Origin: Gremmenia infestans
Taxonomy: Eukaryota > Ascomycota > Leotiomycetes > Helotiales > Hamatocanthoscyphaceae
Length of the DNA stretch: 64,000 nt
Reading direction: 5' to 3'
Assembly (NCBI GenBank): GCA_032629725.1
Contig: JAFEVB010000001.1
Coordinates: forward strand, 124,001 to 188,000
Shown: positions 11,200 through 22,158 of the stretch, in pieces
Layout: every line of letters starts with the position of its first letter
How positions within the stretch are numbered: the first letter of the stretch is position 1
The notes under the pieces: generated by a model
Seen by the model: only the letters and a program-made list of their open reading frames with translations
What the model was told of the DNA's origin: nothing
Databases searched by the model: none
Translations under genes and position numbers: made by a program

Positions 11200-13070
11200 T
11201 CAGATAGTAGCCATCCTCGCAATCCCCGCATCAACTGCGTCCCTCCTTGGACTTCCCCCATTTCTATACAAGCTCAACCGACTCAACTCCCGCACCTTAT
11301 ACCTCTCTTTTTTCGTAAACCCCCGCCCATTCTCGAATTCGCCACGCAGCGCATTCATGGTGCTCGATGCACTGACGGGACTCATCTCATTGATCCCTAC
11401 TTCTACAGCCTGCTCTCCCTCTCCCTCTTCCTCTCCCTCTCCCTCTTCCTCTCCCTCTCCGTCTCCATCATTTTTGGTATGAAAGTTAAAGCTGCCAGAA
11501 GCGCTCAAGGAACTGGATTCCAAGCCCTCTCTACTAGCGCCGCGGCCCCACCACTCGACTTCCTCGTCCATGAACCCTGCTTCGTCTCCATCCCTTTTTC
11601 CTGCTCCATCACCCGCAACCCCATCCACATCCCCATCCACATCCACACACCCCTCAAACCCACACCCCCCGACCCCGAGACCGTCTTTGCATTTTTTCAG
11701 AGGAAACATGTTATCCAGATAATGCATACAGAATTGATGGCCGCCATTCGCACCAGCGTACTCGAATACACGACCCATGAACCGGGGCGCTGTGGCGGAG
11801 ATGGGCGGGGAGGTTATGAAATGCAACACGCCCCAGCGGGAGACGGGGTCGGCGGTGTGGGCGTAGTGCTCGATGTGGTGGATTGTTTTGCCTTGGGGGG
11901 TTGTGGATGTTTGGTGGGTTTTCGTAGTATGCTTTGCGTTTATATTGACATCATCTCCATCCACATGGCTGTGGGGATGATGAGGATGAGGATTATTAGG
12001 GTAAGGGTGTTCTTCGATATGTGTTTTTGTCCTGGTGAGCGTAGCGCGACGCGGGTTCTTGAGCGCGGCGTGCTGGGACAGCAGGTGTAAGTGCGGGTTG
12101 TTGAAGTGGTTGGCTGCGTTGCCGAAGGTGTAGATTTCTAGTTTGGAGAGTAGGTCCTGGGGGAGTTCTTGTAGGAGCCAGTCTAGGATCATGCCGCCCT
12201 CTATTGCGCCTTGGCTGTGTAGGATGAAGATCACCTAGTGGGGTTAGGATGGGATGTCAGAGATAGGATTCAATCAGGATGTTTTTCTGCATGTATATAT
12301 AATAGGTGTGTATTTTGTGGGGTTATAATGAATTGGTTCAGGGAAGGGGGGCTTGATTGATTGATTACCTTGGTGAGATTTGGATTGTAGAGCGTGGATT
12401 TCACAATCTTATACCCGTCGCGAATATCCATGGTTGCGTAGTTGAAGTTGCGCTGGATTAGACATTGGAGCACGTCGAAGATCACACCGCTGGTTTTGTT
12501 GTGGACGCCTAGGACGGGACGGCCAAAGGTGAGGGCTAGGCGGTTGATGTTGGATTGCATCCAATGTTTCCTATCTCCAATTTAATATACGAAAAGCATG
12601 AATGGGAACTGCACTTACCCCACAGCTACACCATTCAAGAATATCCACTGCTCGTGCTCATGTTCCGCCTTCATTTGGGCATATTTCGGCTCACTCACAA
12701 ACCTCCCCCTCGAGCCATTTAGCAAGAAGCATATCGCATTATTGAGAAACGCGAACACCGCCACCCCGGTGACGACCATCCATACCGGGAACAAGAGCCA
12801 GAACGGTATGGAGAGGATGAACGGCAGTTGCATGCAGAAGAGCAGTAGGTGCAAGAACATGGCCCATAGATTGGCAGCCGAGGGGTACAATTCGCAAAAC
12901 TCGCCGGATCGACATGGGTTTAGGGGCAAGATGATGTTGGGGAGTAGATTGTAGAAGCTGAAGGCTGAGAGGATGTCATGGCGGAGAAGTTCAAGAGGTG
13001 AGCCTGTATAGGAGTGAGGTGTCACGCTTTTGCCGCCGACTTGCGAACCGTAGAATTTCGTTCCTGCCAT
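11200..13070 (-). CDS. Membrane-anchored putative alpha/beta hydrolase
   Basis: The predicted protein has 562 residues from exons 13070-12619, 12570-12369 and 12234-11200. Introns are 48 and 134 nt and all phases agree. The N-terminal third has two or three adjacent hydrophobic segments (around LLLFCMQLPFILSIPFWLLF and VVTGVAVFAFL), so it is probably an integral membrane protein. After the second junction KVIFILHSQG resembles the nucleophile elbow of serine hydrolases (G/H-x-S-x-G), followed by IYTFGNAANHF and a later HIEHYAHTADPVSRWGVL with candidate Asp and His. The C-terminus is low-complexity, with Gly/Asp/Val repeats and a Glu/Gly tract encoded by a 12-bp-type repeat. Substrate and location are unknown. 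The antisense 361-residue frame across it is a shadow. Confidence 0.82.
11413..11460. repeat. CTCTCCCTCTTC tandem repeat inside a gene
   Basis: A near-perfect 12-bp tandem array in the coding sequence of the hydrolase gene. On the coding strand it encodes an EGEEEGEGEEEGEGE-type acidic tract. Changes by whole units would keep the frame. Confidence 0.85.
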
Positions 13071-13778
13071 ATTGACACGTCGAAGTCGCAATGTGAGTGA
13101 GAGAAGAGCGTCAGAGAGAAAGAGAGAAACAAACAAACAAACAATGTCCTAAATCAAAGGTATCTAGGCATAGCATAAGAAAACGGCATATAATGAGACT
13201 GCACGAGACAATATAAATCGGGAAAGGTTGTTGTTATACGAACCTGGAAGCATAAGCAACACCTGAATCTTTAGTGGTGATGTCTCACCGCCGCCACCCC
13301 ACTGGTCAACCCTAACGGTGACCAGTTCCAGTGACACCCTGTTTCTGTTGCCTGGGTTGTTCAAGTGTTCAGGTTGTTGGATGATCTGCCACACGCCTGG
13401 AACGTTGCGGTGATGAAGATCTACAGATGACTCTTGCAAAGCTGAATCGAAGAGGAAGACGAGTTGTGAAATGAAGGTGAAACCACGTGATAGTGTCTTA
13501 TATCACGTTTCAGCGCCAGGCAGCAGCGACCTCTTCCTTCTTTCCTCAACATCACCGTCACCGTCCTAGCAGAACGCACTTAGTTCAAGTGGTGGAATGT
13601 CAAGTGACTCGAGATGTGAGATTCGGCTGAAGGAGAGAAGGAGTTGCCGCCATGTCGTGAGAGAGCCGAGAAGAAATCTCAGCACAGCAACAGCCAATGG
13701 TGAAATTTCCTTGCTATAGTACTTTACTATATTCAAACGAGCGAGCATCCCAGATTTCTATCATCTATACTCAACAAC
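13071..13778. other. Intergenic, 5' side of hydrolase gene
   Basis: Promoter and leader of the hydrolase gene and the 3' flank of the EthD-like gene. An open frame of 91 residues (13164-13439, minus) and one of 60 residues (13566-13748, minus) show no family resemblance and are not called. Confidence 0.45.
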
Positions 13779-14243
13779 TCAAAGCTTTACAATCTCCCCA
13801 TCCTCAATATAAACCTCCTCCCACCCCGCCGTGATAAAAGCCGGCACACTCCTATCGAACAAATAATCTTCATCCGTCTTGATATTTCCCAACCACTCCG
13901 GATCCGTATACGCCTTCTCAAACAACTTCATGTCTCGGACCAAGAACTCGGCGGAGGCGTCGTATTGCAGTGCGGGGTTCTTGGGGCCGCCCATAGTGGC
14001 AATCAGTGCTTTACTAGTCGATGGAGTGTGGAATTATTTTGGGCGGGTGGTCAGTTATGTTTCGGGGCCTGGAAGGGAAGTGATGTGTACTTGTGTGTAT
14101 TTGAGGCATCCTAGGCGCTTTAGAAAGGGGGACGCTAGCGCGGAGTGGTGGGTGCTCCAGTGGGAGTGGAACTCTTCCTCCGTGATGGCGGGGTTGCGCA
14201 CGACGAAGACCGAGACCTTGATGAGGCGCTCTTTGGTTGCCAT
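13779..14243 (-). CDS. EthD-like dimeric alpha-beta barrel protein
   Basis: A small protein of about 117 residues resembling the EthD family, whose fungal members often accompany polyketide or degradative enzymes. The N-terminal exon (14243-14091) gives LIKVSVFVVRNPAITEEEF followed by HWSTHHSAL, the usual strand-helix with the H-W-xx-H-H pattern. The C-terminal exon carries YDASAEFLVRDMKLFEKAY. The only usable donor, GTACAC at 14090, is phase 0. The acceptor that keeps the frame is the AAG ending at 13980 (intron 13980-14090), which drops the MGGPK segment. A TAG acceptor further upstream fits the family better but is out of phase, so the exact junction or the integrity of the gene is uncertain. 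It is divergent from an SDR gene. Confidence 0.7.
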
Positions 14244-14807
14244 TACTTATGCTAGTGCCAATGATAAACTGCTCTAGGAGCGGTGATTGTTTTTGGGTGA
14301 AATAAAGGAAGTGTGAAAGTTTCAATCTATTGCTATGAATGAATTCGAATTCTTTCCTTCAAATAATCGCGTTTCTTTAATACCTGGAGCCTTTTTCCAA
14401 AATCATCATAGTCAGATTATTAACAATCTGTACTGCGAAACATTTGTCATTCCTTCTCTTGAATTGCTTCAAATCGATTTTATTCCCGGGGTTTTCTTTG
14501 CTTACTCATGCAACAAGGAACTCCGATGTACCTCTTTACCCGGCATGAAGCATGCCAAGTCAAAAGTTTTCCTTCTTCGTATGATAAAACCGTCAGATCT
14601 AGACTTTTGTCCCTCTATGTCAGCAGTGGAATGGTATTGGTATTTGTAATTGTAAAGATGTCAACTGACAAGCTGATATAAAAGGGTTTACTTTCACCCA
14701 AGTTGTCAAACAACCACATCCCAAAACCCTTCAAGACCTCGTCTAGAACTCTTTACTCAGCTACAATTTTACAGCTCAAACAATAAAACCTCCAAAATCC
14801 TCCCCAA
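14244..14807. promoter_or_regulatory. Divergent promoter, EthD-like gene / SDR
   Basis: This 564-bp region separates the two divergent starts. A TATAAAA box at 14677-14683 lies about 125 bp upstream of the SDR start. The arrangement would allow co-regulation. Confidence 0.5.
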
Positions 14808-15624
14808 ATGTCTCAAAGTCAAATAGCTGTCATCACAGGTGGATCTCGAGGCATCGGAGCCGCCGTTGCCCTCACATTAGCCAGCAAAGGCATGGACATA
14901 GCAATTGTCTACACCTCACAATCCAGCACGCCCCAAGCAGAAGAAATTTCAAAGCAGATAACCGCGCTCGGACGAAGAGCGCTTCTCGTGCGTACCGACC
15001 TCTCAGCAGCAGACTGCGGGGTTGTTGTACGAGACGCGGTGCTGAAAGGTTTCCAGACGGAAAAGATTGATGTCCTCGTCAACAATGCTGGGATTACTGG
15101 GATTCAGGATAGTCTATCTATCGAGCTAGATCATTATGTCAAGTACGTACTACGCACCCCTGCTAATCTTCCTGCCCTCTTCATCTAACCTACCCATTAA
15201 CAGCCTCATGAACATCAACCTCCGGGCCCCAATGCTCCTCGTTCAAGCCTTAGCACCGCACATGAACCGCGGCGGACGCATCATATCTATGTCCTCTGTT
15301 CTGGCTCACGATCCCGTTCCGGGTTACGATGTATACGCAGTGACGAAATCGGGAATCGAAGCCTTGACTCGCCAGTGGGCCATCACTCTTGGAAAGTCTG
15401 CTGGGCTGACTGCAAATGCTATTGTCTGTGGCGCTATTGAGACGGATATCATTAAAGATGTACCGCGAGAGATCTTCAAGACAGTCATGGAGAAAACTGC
15501 CGCTGAGCATCGCATTGGGACGACTGATGATATTGCTCAGGTGGCCGCATTTCTGGCTAGCGAGGGGAGTCGATGGGTTACTGGGCAGTGTATTGGGGCT
15601 CATGGAGGGGTCGAATTCAATTAG
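14808..15624 (+). CDS. Classical short-chain dehydrogenase/reductase
   Basis: A 251-residue SDR expected to act as a soluble NAD(P)(H)-dependent oxidoreductase. Exons are 14808-15142 and 15204-15624, with a 61-nt intron (GTACGT donor, CTAACC branch point, AACAG end). It has the cofactor motif TGGSRGIG near the N-terminus, then NNAGITG, the catalytic Ser in IISMSSVLAH, and the Tyr-x3-Lys motif in YAVTKSG. The C-terminus ends with the family's WVTGQCIGAHGG. Length and motifs match FabG-like ketoreductases. The substrate is not predictable. It lies head-to-head with the EthD-like gene. Confidence 0.93.
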
Positions 15625-16232
15625 TCTTGAATTTGAGCAGTCAGAAAAAAACCTTTAGATTTTACATGTTATAATATCAAATAGAAATACAGTCTCTTGT
15701 ATACTGGTTCATGATCTATGGGTTTTAGTTAGCTAAAAATGCATTATGCGTAAGAAAAAGGATACGGGAACCCAAGATGTATTAGCTCACAAATGATGAA
15801 AGATTTGCCTTAGAAATTGACAGAGGACCATAACATCAAGAGGAAAGAGCATGCGTCATGAAAAATGTGGTAAGTTGAAGAACAAGCCCAGGAAAGAAAT
15901 AAAGATCACCTTATTACCAACAAATCCTACTTTTAGAAGTTCTAGCACGCGTGAGTTTCTTCGTCGGCAGGCTAGAGAAATCCAGTCCTCACTACAAGAG
16001 GCGAGTAGTGTCTCGGTTAAAAAAGGGTGTCCAACCAGGAACTCCGGTTCACCAAACCATTTGCTCCGAAATTTGCAAGCAAACAAATATAATAAATACA
16101 GCTTCAACAAACTATTTCTATTACCTTCTTAATATAAATACATGACCTAGAGTTATTTCATCTTCCTTCCAAAGTCTTCAACCACATTCATTCCAGCAAT
16201 ACGCTCTTTAATTTCCCTCCTCAAGAATAGTA
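15625..16232. other. Intergenic with TATA box
   Basis: This 608-bp AT-rich gap lies between two plus-strand genes. TATAAATA at 16133-16140 sits about 95 bp before the next start. No credible gene was seen. Confidence 0.45.
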
Positions 16233-17711
16233 ATGGCAGCCCCACGAGAATTCGACATTGTGCTCCTAGGCGCAACAGGTTATACAGCGGTCATCTGCGC
16301 AGAATACATCGCCAAAACACTACCGACAGATCTAAAATGGGCAGTGGCTGGGAGATCGAGAGAAAAACTGGAGGCGCTGGTGGAAAAGTTGAAACTGATC
16401 AATCTGGATAGGCTGCAACCTGGTACGTCTAATCCAGCACCAACTAACGACAATTCGTAAACTTAAGTTGACAATTAGAAGCAATCGAGACTGTAGAACT
16501 AGAATCCAAAAGTCTTGGAAAACTGGCAAAACGCTCTCGGCTCATCATCAACGGCATCGGTCCATACCACCTCCATTCGTCGCCAGTCGTGGAGGCATGT
16601 GCAAAGGCAGGGACTCATTATGTTGGATTGTATGTTCAGCGTATTTCTTTTCGGATCCACACGATGCTGGTAAATGAGTCACTGATCCTAATTGCTACCA
16701 ATTAGTTCCTTGGAAACACCATGGGTTGAAGAGATGATTCAAAAATATCATGATGTGGCCAAAGAAAGTGGTTCTATCGTAAGCCACCTTCCCTTTAATA
16801 TACCCCAACAACTGTTCAATCCAATAACCTAGATAATCCCAACCGTTGCTCTTGCACCTTCCGATATAGTCGGATTTATGGTCGCGCTAGCAATCCACGA
16901 ACAACCCAAGAGCGGTGGCACAGCCGAAGTGAACAGCACCGCAAAGCTTGAGTACATTCCCATCTCCCCTGCCGCACGCTTTCAGAAAACCACCACTAAC
17001 TTTAACAGAATCGAAGGCATGAGTGCCGGCTCCCTCAACACAGTCATGAGTCTAATGTCAAGCTACGGCACGCGCTGGATCTGGCCCGGAAACCCCTGGA
17101 GTCTAACCGCTACCCCAACCTCCCACCATCCATCCCACTCCTGGGCCCCTTCCCTCCTATCCGCACTATTCGGCTACAGAAACATTCCCCATCTCGGAAC
17201 CGTCACAACGTCCTTCCTAGCAGTTTGCAACGAGTCAATCGCGCACCGCAGCGCTTCCCTGCTTCCAGAAATCTACGGCCCGCAGTTCCATCAGCACGAA
17301 TACCTGCCAGCGGCAAACTTCTTCGCCGCAGCATTCGTGCACTTTCTCACGAAATTGGGCATTATCCTACTGTCCTTGTCTCCGTTTCGTAGGCTTATGA
17401 GTTCTTTGCTTCCTGCAGCAGGGACGGGACCGGATCTAGCCAAAGCGCATGTGGAGCGACAACACTTTCAAGCCATTGGCACGCCCGCGAATGGAGAGGG
17501 GAAGAAAGTCAAGGGGCGGTTTCTGTACCAGGGGTCGTTGTATTATTGTAGTGCGGCGATGGGGGTTGAGGCTGCTGTTGTGCTTTTGGGGAAGGAGACT
17601 CCAGCGCATAAGATTGGAGGTGGGGTCTTGACGCCTGCGACGTTAGGGATGCAGTTTGTTGAGAAGGTGAGGGAGGTTGGTGCTGAAATTGGGGTGGAGT
17701 TGCTTGGTTGA
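16233..17711 (+). CDS. Saccharopine dehydrogenase-like oxidoreductase
   Basis: This 430-residue protein belongs to the saccharopine-dehydrogenase-like (SCCPDH, trans-acting enoyl reductase-like) family of NAD(P)-binding proteins. Four exons: 16233-16422, 16479-16629, 16706-16778 and 16833-17711; all junctions keep the frame. The N-terminus has the Rossmann motif VLLGATGYTA with WAVAGRSREKLEAL, then RSRLIINGIGPYH, which precedes the conserved PVVEACAKAGTHYVG and ETPWVEEMI segments. A hydrophobic segment (FVHFLTKLGIILLSLSPF) near residue 310 suggests membrane or lipid-droplet association, as in family members. It is not the lysine-pathway enzyme itself. The real substrate is unknown. Confidence 0.88.
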
Positions 17712-18595
17712 ATGGTGTCTTTGTTAGTTGGTGGTTTGTATGATATTGCGAGAAAGAGAAAGGGGCCAATTATATTAAACATCGAGTATCCGTTTATGAA
17801 AGAATTTAGTCGAAATCTACTAAGGATATTAGGGACTGTTGTTAGAATAATATAATAAGAGTGTTTGATAGATTAGGGCTTGAAGCTAGTATTAAGGGTT
17901 TAAGTTATATTATATATATATATATATTAAGAAAATAAATATAACTAAATATCTAAAAACTAGTATTATAGTTAGTTATGCTTATATTAGTAGCTAAATC
18001 TAATATACCTTCTAGCTGCAATATTATAATAACACCTAGACTTCATCAACTTTTACGATATACTAGCATAGTTCCTATATCTCCGATATAAAAGTTTAGT
18101 AGCTTTATAGAATTTAAATATGTAAAACATTTACAAGCTCTCTTTGACGAAAAGGCAGGCCTCTAGAGGGAGAGGCTCGTAGTAATTAATTGGATTGCGA
18201 CTTTATTATTGGCTGACCACGATCAACTAAAAAGCAATACGCCTTTATCGGAATTTGAGATAGAATCACTGCCTGCAGCTGAATTTAGATCAGATACGTT
18301 TCGTGCATTTAAGTGTGAAGTTATATTTGCTGTGCTAATGGATAAACGAACGACAGTGAGAAGTGTAGCAGAACTTGTTGGAAAGGAGTTACTTGGACGG
18401 GTGTGGAGCTGTATGCTGAGGATTATGTTAACGGCGAAAACATGCAGCAAGCTTTTTTATAATAACATTTTTATTTGTTACGAGAATGTGAAATTGGATA
18501 AAGAGCATGAGTAGTATATAGATTGCTCATGATTGACTTGTGCTACTACCCAAGACCTAGGAATCTCATAACACCACCTAATCTTATAGACAAAT
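17712..18595. other. TA-rich gene-poor stretch, possible RIP-degraded relic
   Basis: The stretch 17820-18130 is very rich in TpA steps (TATATA run at about 17904-17928) and in stop codons in all frames. A 101-residue frame at 18209-18514 has no recognisable domain. The composition contrasts sharply with the flanking genes. It is compatible with a repeat degraded by repeat-induced point mutation, but no transposon feature can be named. Confidence 0.45.
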
Positions 18596-19357
18596 CTATC
18601 GGTACATTTCACTAAAAGTGTTGACCTTTTCCTCAGCAACACGTTGAACCGCTTCTTTAATAGGAACTTCACCTCCCGAGACCTCAAACACACACCCGAT
18701 AGTCGCCGGATTTTCAATACATGCTACGAAAACATCCGCCACATCCTTTCTGCTTATTTTCGGTGAGAAGCCCGCCAATCCAGCCTTGACCTTTCCAGTC
18801 GGCTCTTCATCCCCATACCACGTGGGCCGAATAATGGTATATTCCAGCCTTCGTCTCGAATTCTGCTCCACTAGGTCCTTGTCCGCCTCGAACTTGGCAT
18901 TCATGTATGTAGGCACCACACCCCATAGCTTATCACTAGATTTCTGGTCCTCTTCGTTATACCAGGTTGGTGATGGCTTGTCACGATTTCTCGCATCTAT
19001 CGTTGAGATGGTAATGAGGCGTTTTGTGCAGTTCGCTTCGGCTATGGCGTCGAAGACGCGGATGGCTGTATCGCGGTCGACGCGGATGCTGAGGTTGGGG
19101 TCTTCGAATCCTCGTAGGCCTGCTCCTGCTGCGAAGATCACTAGGTCGGGTGTGGAGGATTTAATGATGGCGGTAAGTTCGGCTACTGTGGAGTCTTCCA
19201 GCGACTGAATGATGGGTGTTGCCCCCAGTTCGCGAAGTTCAGGGACGTGATCTTCTCGTCTAATGACAGAATATACTTTGTAATTCTGCTTCACTAGACT
19301 TGCTGTAATGAACTTGGCGACTTTGCCAGAACCACCGAAAATGAGAACGGAAGGCAT
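18596..19357 (-). CDS. NAD(P)-binding atypical SDR (NmrA-like)
   Basis: A 253-residue single-exon protein starting at 19357 (MPSVLIFGGSGKVAKF). The G-G-S-G-K-V-A glycine motif and the fold order match atypical, extended-like SDRs of the NAD(P)H-binding (PF13460-type) group. Further segments are DLVIFAAGAG, KRLITISTIDARNR, YTIIRPTWYG and the C-terminal GCVFEVSGGEVPI. A catalytic Tyr-x3-Lys is not obvious, so it may be a sensor or isomerase rather than a dehydrogenase. An upstream in-frame extension to 19483 is rejected: it is AT-rich and leaves the glycine motif too far from the N-terminus. TA-rich stretches flank it on both sides. Confidence 0.86.
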   Translation of the reverse strand: MPSVLIFGGSGKVAKFITASLVKQNYKVYSVIRREDHVPELRELGATPIIQSLEDSTVAELTAIIKSSTPDLVIFAAGAGLRGFEDPNLSIRVDRDTAIRVFDAIAEANCTKRLITISTIDARNRDKPSPTWYNEEDQKSSDKLWGVVPTYMNAKFEADKDLVEQNSRRRLEYTIIRPTWYGDEEPTGKVKAGLAGFSPKISRKDVADVFVACIENPATIGCVFEVSGGEVPIKEAVQRVAEEKVNTFSEMYR

Positions 19358-20582
19358 GTTTAGTAGTTCTGAAAATGCGTTTGATGGTAATATATTGCTT
19401 AAAGAGATATTTGTTGGGAATACTATATGAAATGAACCTACCTGGAATTCATATATAGTTTTTTCTCTCTTGAATAATTTCAAGTTTACGTCCGGTATAC
19501 TTCTGAGTCATACTTCTGAGTCATACTTCTAAGTTATTATGGAGAAATTGCATTACTGTCCCCTCTCCCTTAATAAATGTTAAATCACGTAAAGTCTCCA
19601 TACTTTCCCCCCTCTTAATAAATGTTAAAATGTGGGTTTGCTCAATAAAACATAGAATCCTATAGGAATAAATGGCTGGATATCCTAGAAAGTAGCGCAA
19701 GGTACTTATAAAGTCCTTGTAAGGTCCTACTAAGCCCTAGACGTAGTGATATCATTTGCTTAAGTCCCCTGTTTACACGGCGGGGCGAAGGATCGTTATC
19801 ATTTATTGAGGGGGGGGAATACTGCGTATAGACGGAAAGAAAACGGAGGCGGATGCGAAATTTGGGGAATCTCGTACTCTGATTGGGTTAGCAACCCCAT
19901 ATTCCAGGTGGGCAGAGAGGCGCAGTGGGGCAGATGAACGAAACACCATTAGGGAAGACGAGATTGTGCCAGGTCCATTGAGATCCCTAGTGGCGCAGAT
20001 GTGGTATAGTAGCGGAGGATGCAAAAGATAAGATTGTTGGACGAGGGATAGAGAATCAATAGACTGGTCCTCAGCTTGGATCGTTTGAGGCAGGCTCGCG
20101 ATGGCTTCGCGACCTGTTGTTGTAAACTAGCCCTTGTGGCACATTAGTAGTAATGGTCGTATAGACAGGCAAAATAGAATTAGAGGCCAGCCTTTAGTGT
20201 CCCTCTACCGTGGTTGCCATGCTCGCCATGCTCGTGCTTCATATGCCCTGTGATAACCATTACTGCCATTATGTTGCCCGCTGTTGTGCTCGCTATCGTC
20301 ATGCTCAACATTATGCCTTGTCATATATTTTAGTGGTCGCTCTCTCCACTGTTTTATATCGTCAAGTATCGTCGTTATGTATACTGCTATATCTGCAGTC
20401 GTTTAATACCTCTTAATTTATGTTGATATTTATACTAATTGTTACTATTATTTGATTATATAGTCCTATTCTTAGAACTATAGGAACATGGAGGACTTAA
20501 GGCCTGACCTATTAGTCTTGTGGTGAACCCTAATTCCAGCAAAATCATTACATTTTCCTTTCAACAATTACAATTACATAAT
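19358..20582. other. AT-rich region with short direct repeats
   Basis: No credible gene. There is a 13-bp repeat (TTCTGAGTCATAC, about 2.5 copies, 19501-19533) and a 15-bp direct repeat TTAATAAATGTTAAA at 19570 and 19615. The rest is low in open frames. It may be a decayed repeat. Confidence 0.45.
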
Positions 20583-21821
20583 CTAAAACCATCTCTTCGT
20601 GCCACGATGAGAGACAAAGCTCCCTCCATCCCCCTTCTCCAAATTCGCTCTATAAACAAGACTCATAATATCACGCACCGCTTCTTCTGGCGTCACCGGA
20701 CCTTTGAAACTCGGTGCGTAGCTGGCAAACTTTGCTCCCAGGTCATTCAATCTCTCGGCATCTAGGGCACCAAGTCCATCTACAGAAAGCATCAGCTAGG
20801 ACTAAAACCAATTTCCGTTTTGGGCGTCCAAAGACCAAGACTTAACTGAATTAGCTGGATTCTGGGCACTGGTAGCGACGCTCCCAGGACAGATAGCCAT
20901 GCATAATACTCCCTCTTTGCTGTACAGAGCATTGTACTTGGCTATAACCATGTTGACTCCCGCTTTGCTGATGGCGTACGGCGCGGCGACATCCACGGAT
21001 ATCTCGTTGACCATTTCTGTATCACCCATGCCACTGGAGATGGCTATCACTTTCTTGGCAGATCCTTGGTGAATGAGAGGGATGAACGCAGTGACCGTGT
21101 TGATTAGACCGATGACGTTGACCTGGAACGATGCCAGAAGATCGTCTTTCAGCGTTATAGGGTTATCGTTACTGTTTTACAAGTCAGTTATGCAGAGGCC
21201 TAGATTTAGATATGGTGATCATGGGCATATAAGTTGAAGCAGTGTCCGAGTATCGAATTAGCAATCATGAGACTTAAGGGCATTGTGACCCGGCACCACG
21301 AAGAGGCATGCGTTGCAACTCTTTTCGGTTCGTCTTTAGTCATGATTACCAACTTGAAGAGATCCATTGTAGTTTCGTATATGCCAATTAACGCAGTTCG
21401 TTCGAAACTTACAAATCTGCTAAGGTGCGCAAAGCGGATATTTTTGAGACTAATCCCGCGTTTGCTATCAGGTAGTCAATTCCACCACTGGAACTGGTCT
21501 CTAGTTCCCTGGCGACGGCCTGGCAAATTGTGTCAGCAAAATAATCATCCCTCATTTGATAGTCTTCGAACCTTAAGAGCGTCAAGATCAGTTATATCTG
21601 CTTCGAACAAAGAAACATTATTGATCCCGTCATCTCGGAGCTGCTTTTCAGTGGCAGTTTTGTCTCTCACAATTCCGATGACAGTGTTTGCCGAATCATG
21701 TGAGAATTGCCTAACGAACTCATACTATTGTATTTGTCAATTTCACAAGATCATGTGTTTTTTCATAGGTTATGCTTACTCCAAGACCTCGAGAGGCTCC
21801 GGTAACAAGGTAAGACGGCAT
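20583..21821 (-). CDS. Multi-exon short-chain dehydrogenase/reductase
   Basis: A 279-residue SDR assembled from five exons: 21821-21780, 21724-21572, 21519-21413, 21171-20847 and 20795-20583. The first exon is only 14 codons and supplies the cofactor motif TGASRGLG. Later exons give TVIGIVRDK, IDYLIANAGLVS (the NAG motif), the Ser segment VIAISSGMG and the Tyr-x3-Lys motif YAISKAG, then CPGSVAT. The first three junctions have good branch points or acceptors. The intron at 21172-21412 is unusually long (241 nt). The last junction (20796-20846) lacks a clear branch point and is the weakest part of the model. It is divergent from the dual-finger regulator. Confidence 0.85.
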
Positions 21822-22158
21822 TGTGTGAATAGATTTTCTATCTTAAAAGAGCTTCCTTTATTGAGCTAAGTTAGATGATGAAGTTTTAGTAGAAACATAT
21901 TCGTTGCTAGAGATGTCTCTTCTTATTATACATCTTGATGTTGCATTGAAGCATACCTAGGGTATGTAACAGCAACTGAACCTATAACTCTGTCCTCGTA
22001 TTCCTAGCGCCGGCCTCTCCCGACTTGGCAACCCGGAGTTCCATGTTCTAACATTCCGCTTGAGACAGTACAGTAAGCATGACCCCACTATAGAACATCG
22101 ACTTCCGCTCATCTTCAGGACTTTTCTGAGTACCCTTCCAACCCAAAAAGCCGTCGAC
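21822..22158. promoter_or_regulatory. Divergent promoter, SDR / C2H2-Zn2Cys6 regulator
   Basis: These 337 bp separate divergent starts of a reductase and a predicted regulator. I see no named operator. Confidence 0.5.

Noticed and set aside
11005..12090. 361-residue plus-strand frame
   Set aside because: It overlaps the end of vps41 and runs antisense to the hydrolase gene, whose splicing and motifs are better supported.
18209..18514. 101-residue plus-strand frame in TA-rich DNA
   Set aside because: No domain, poor context and atypical composition; more likely chance in a degraded region.
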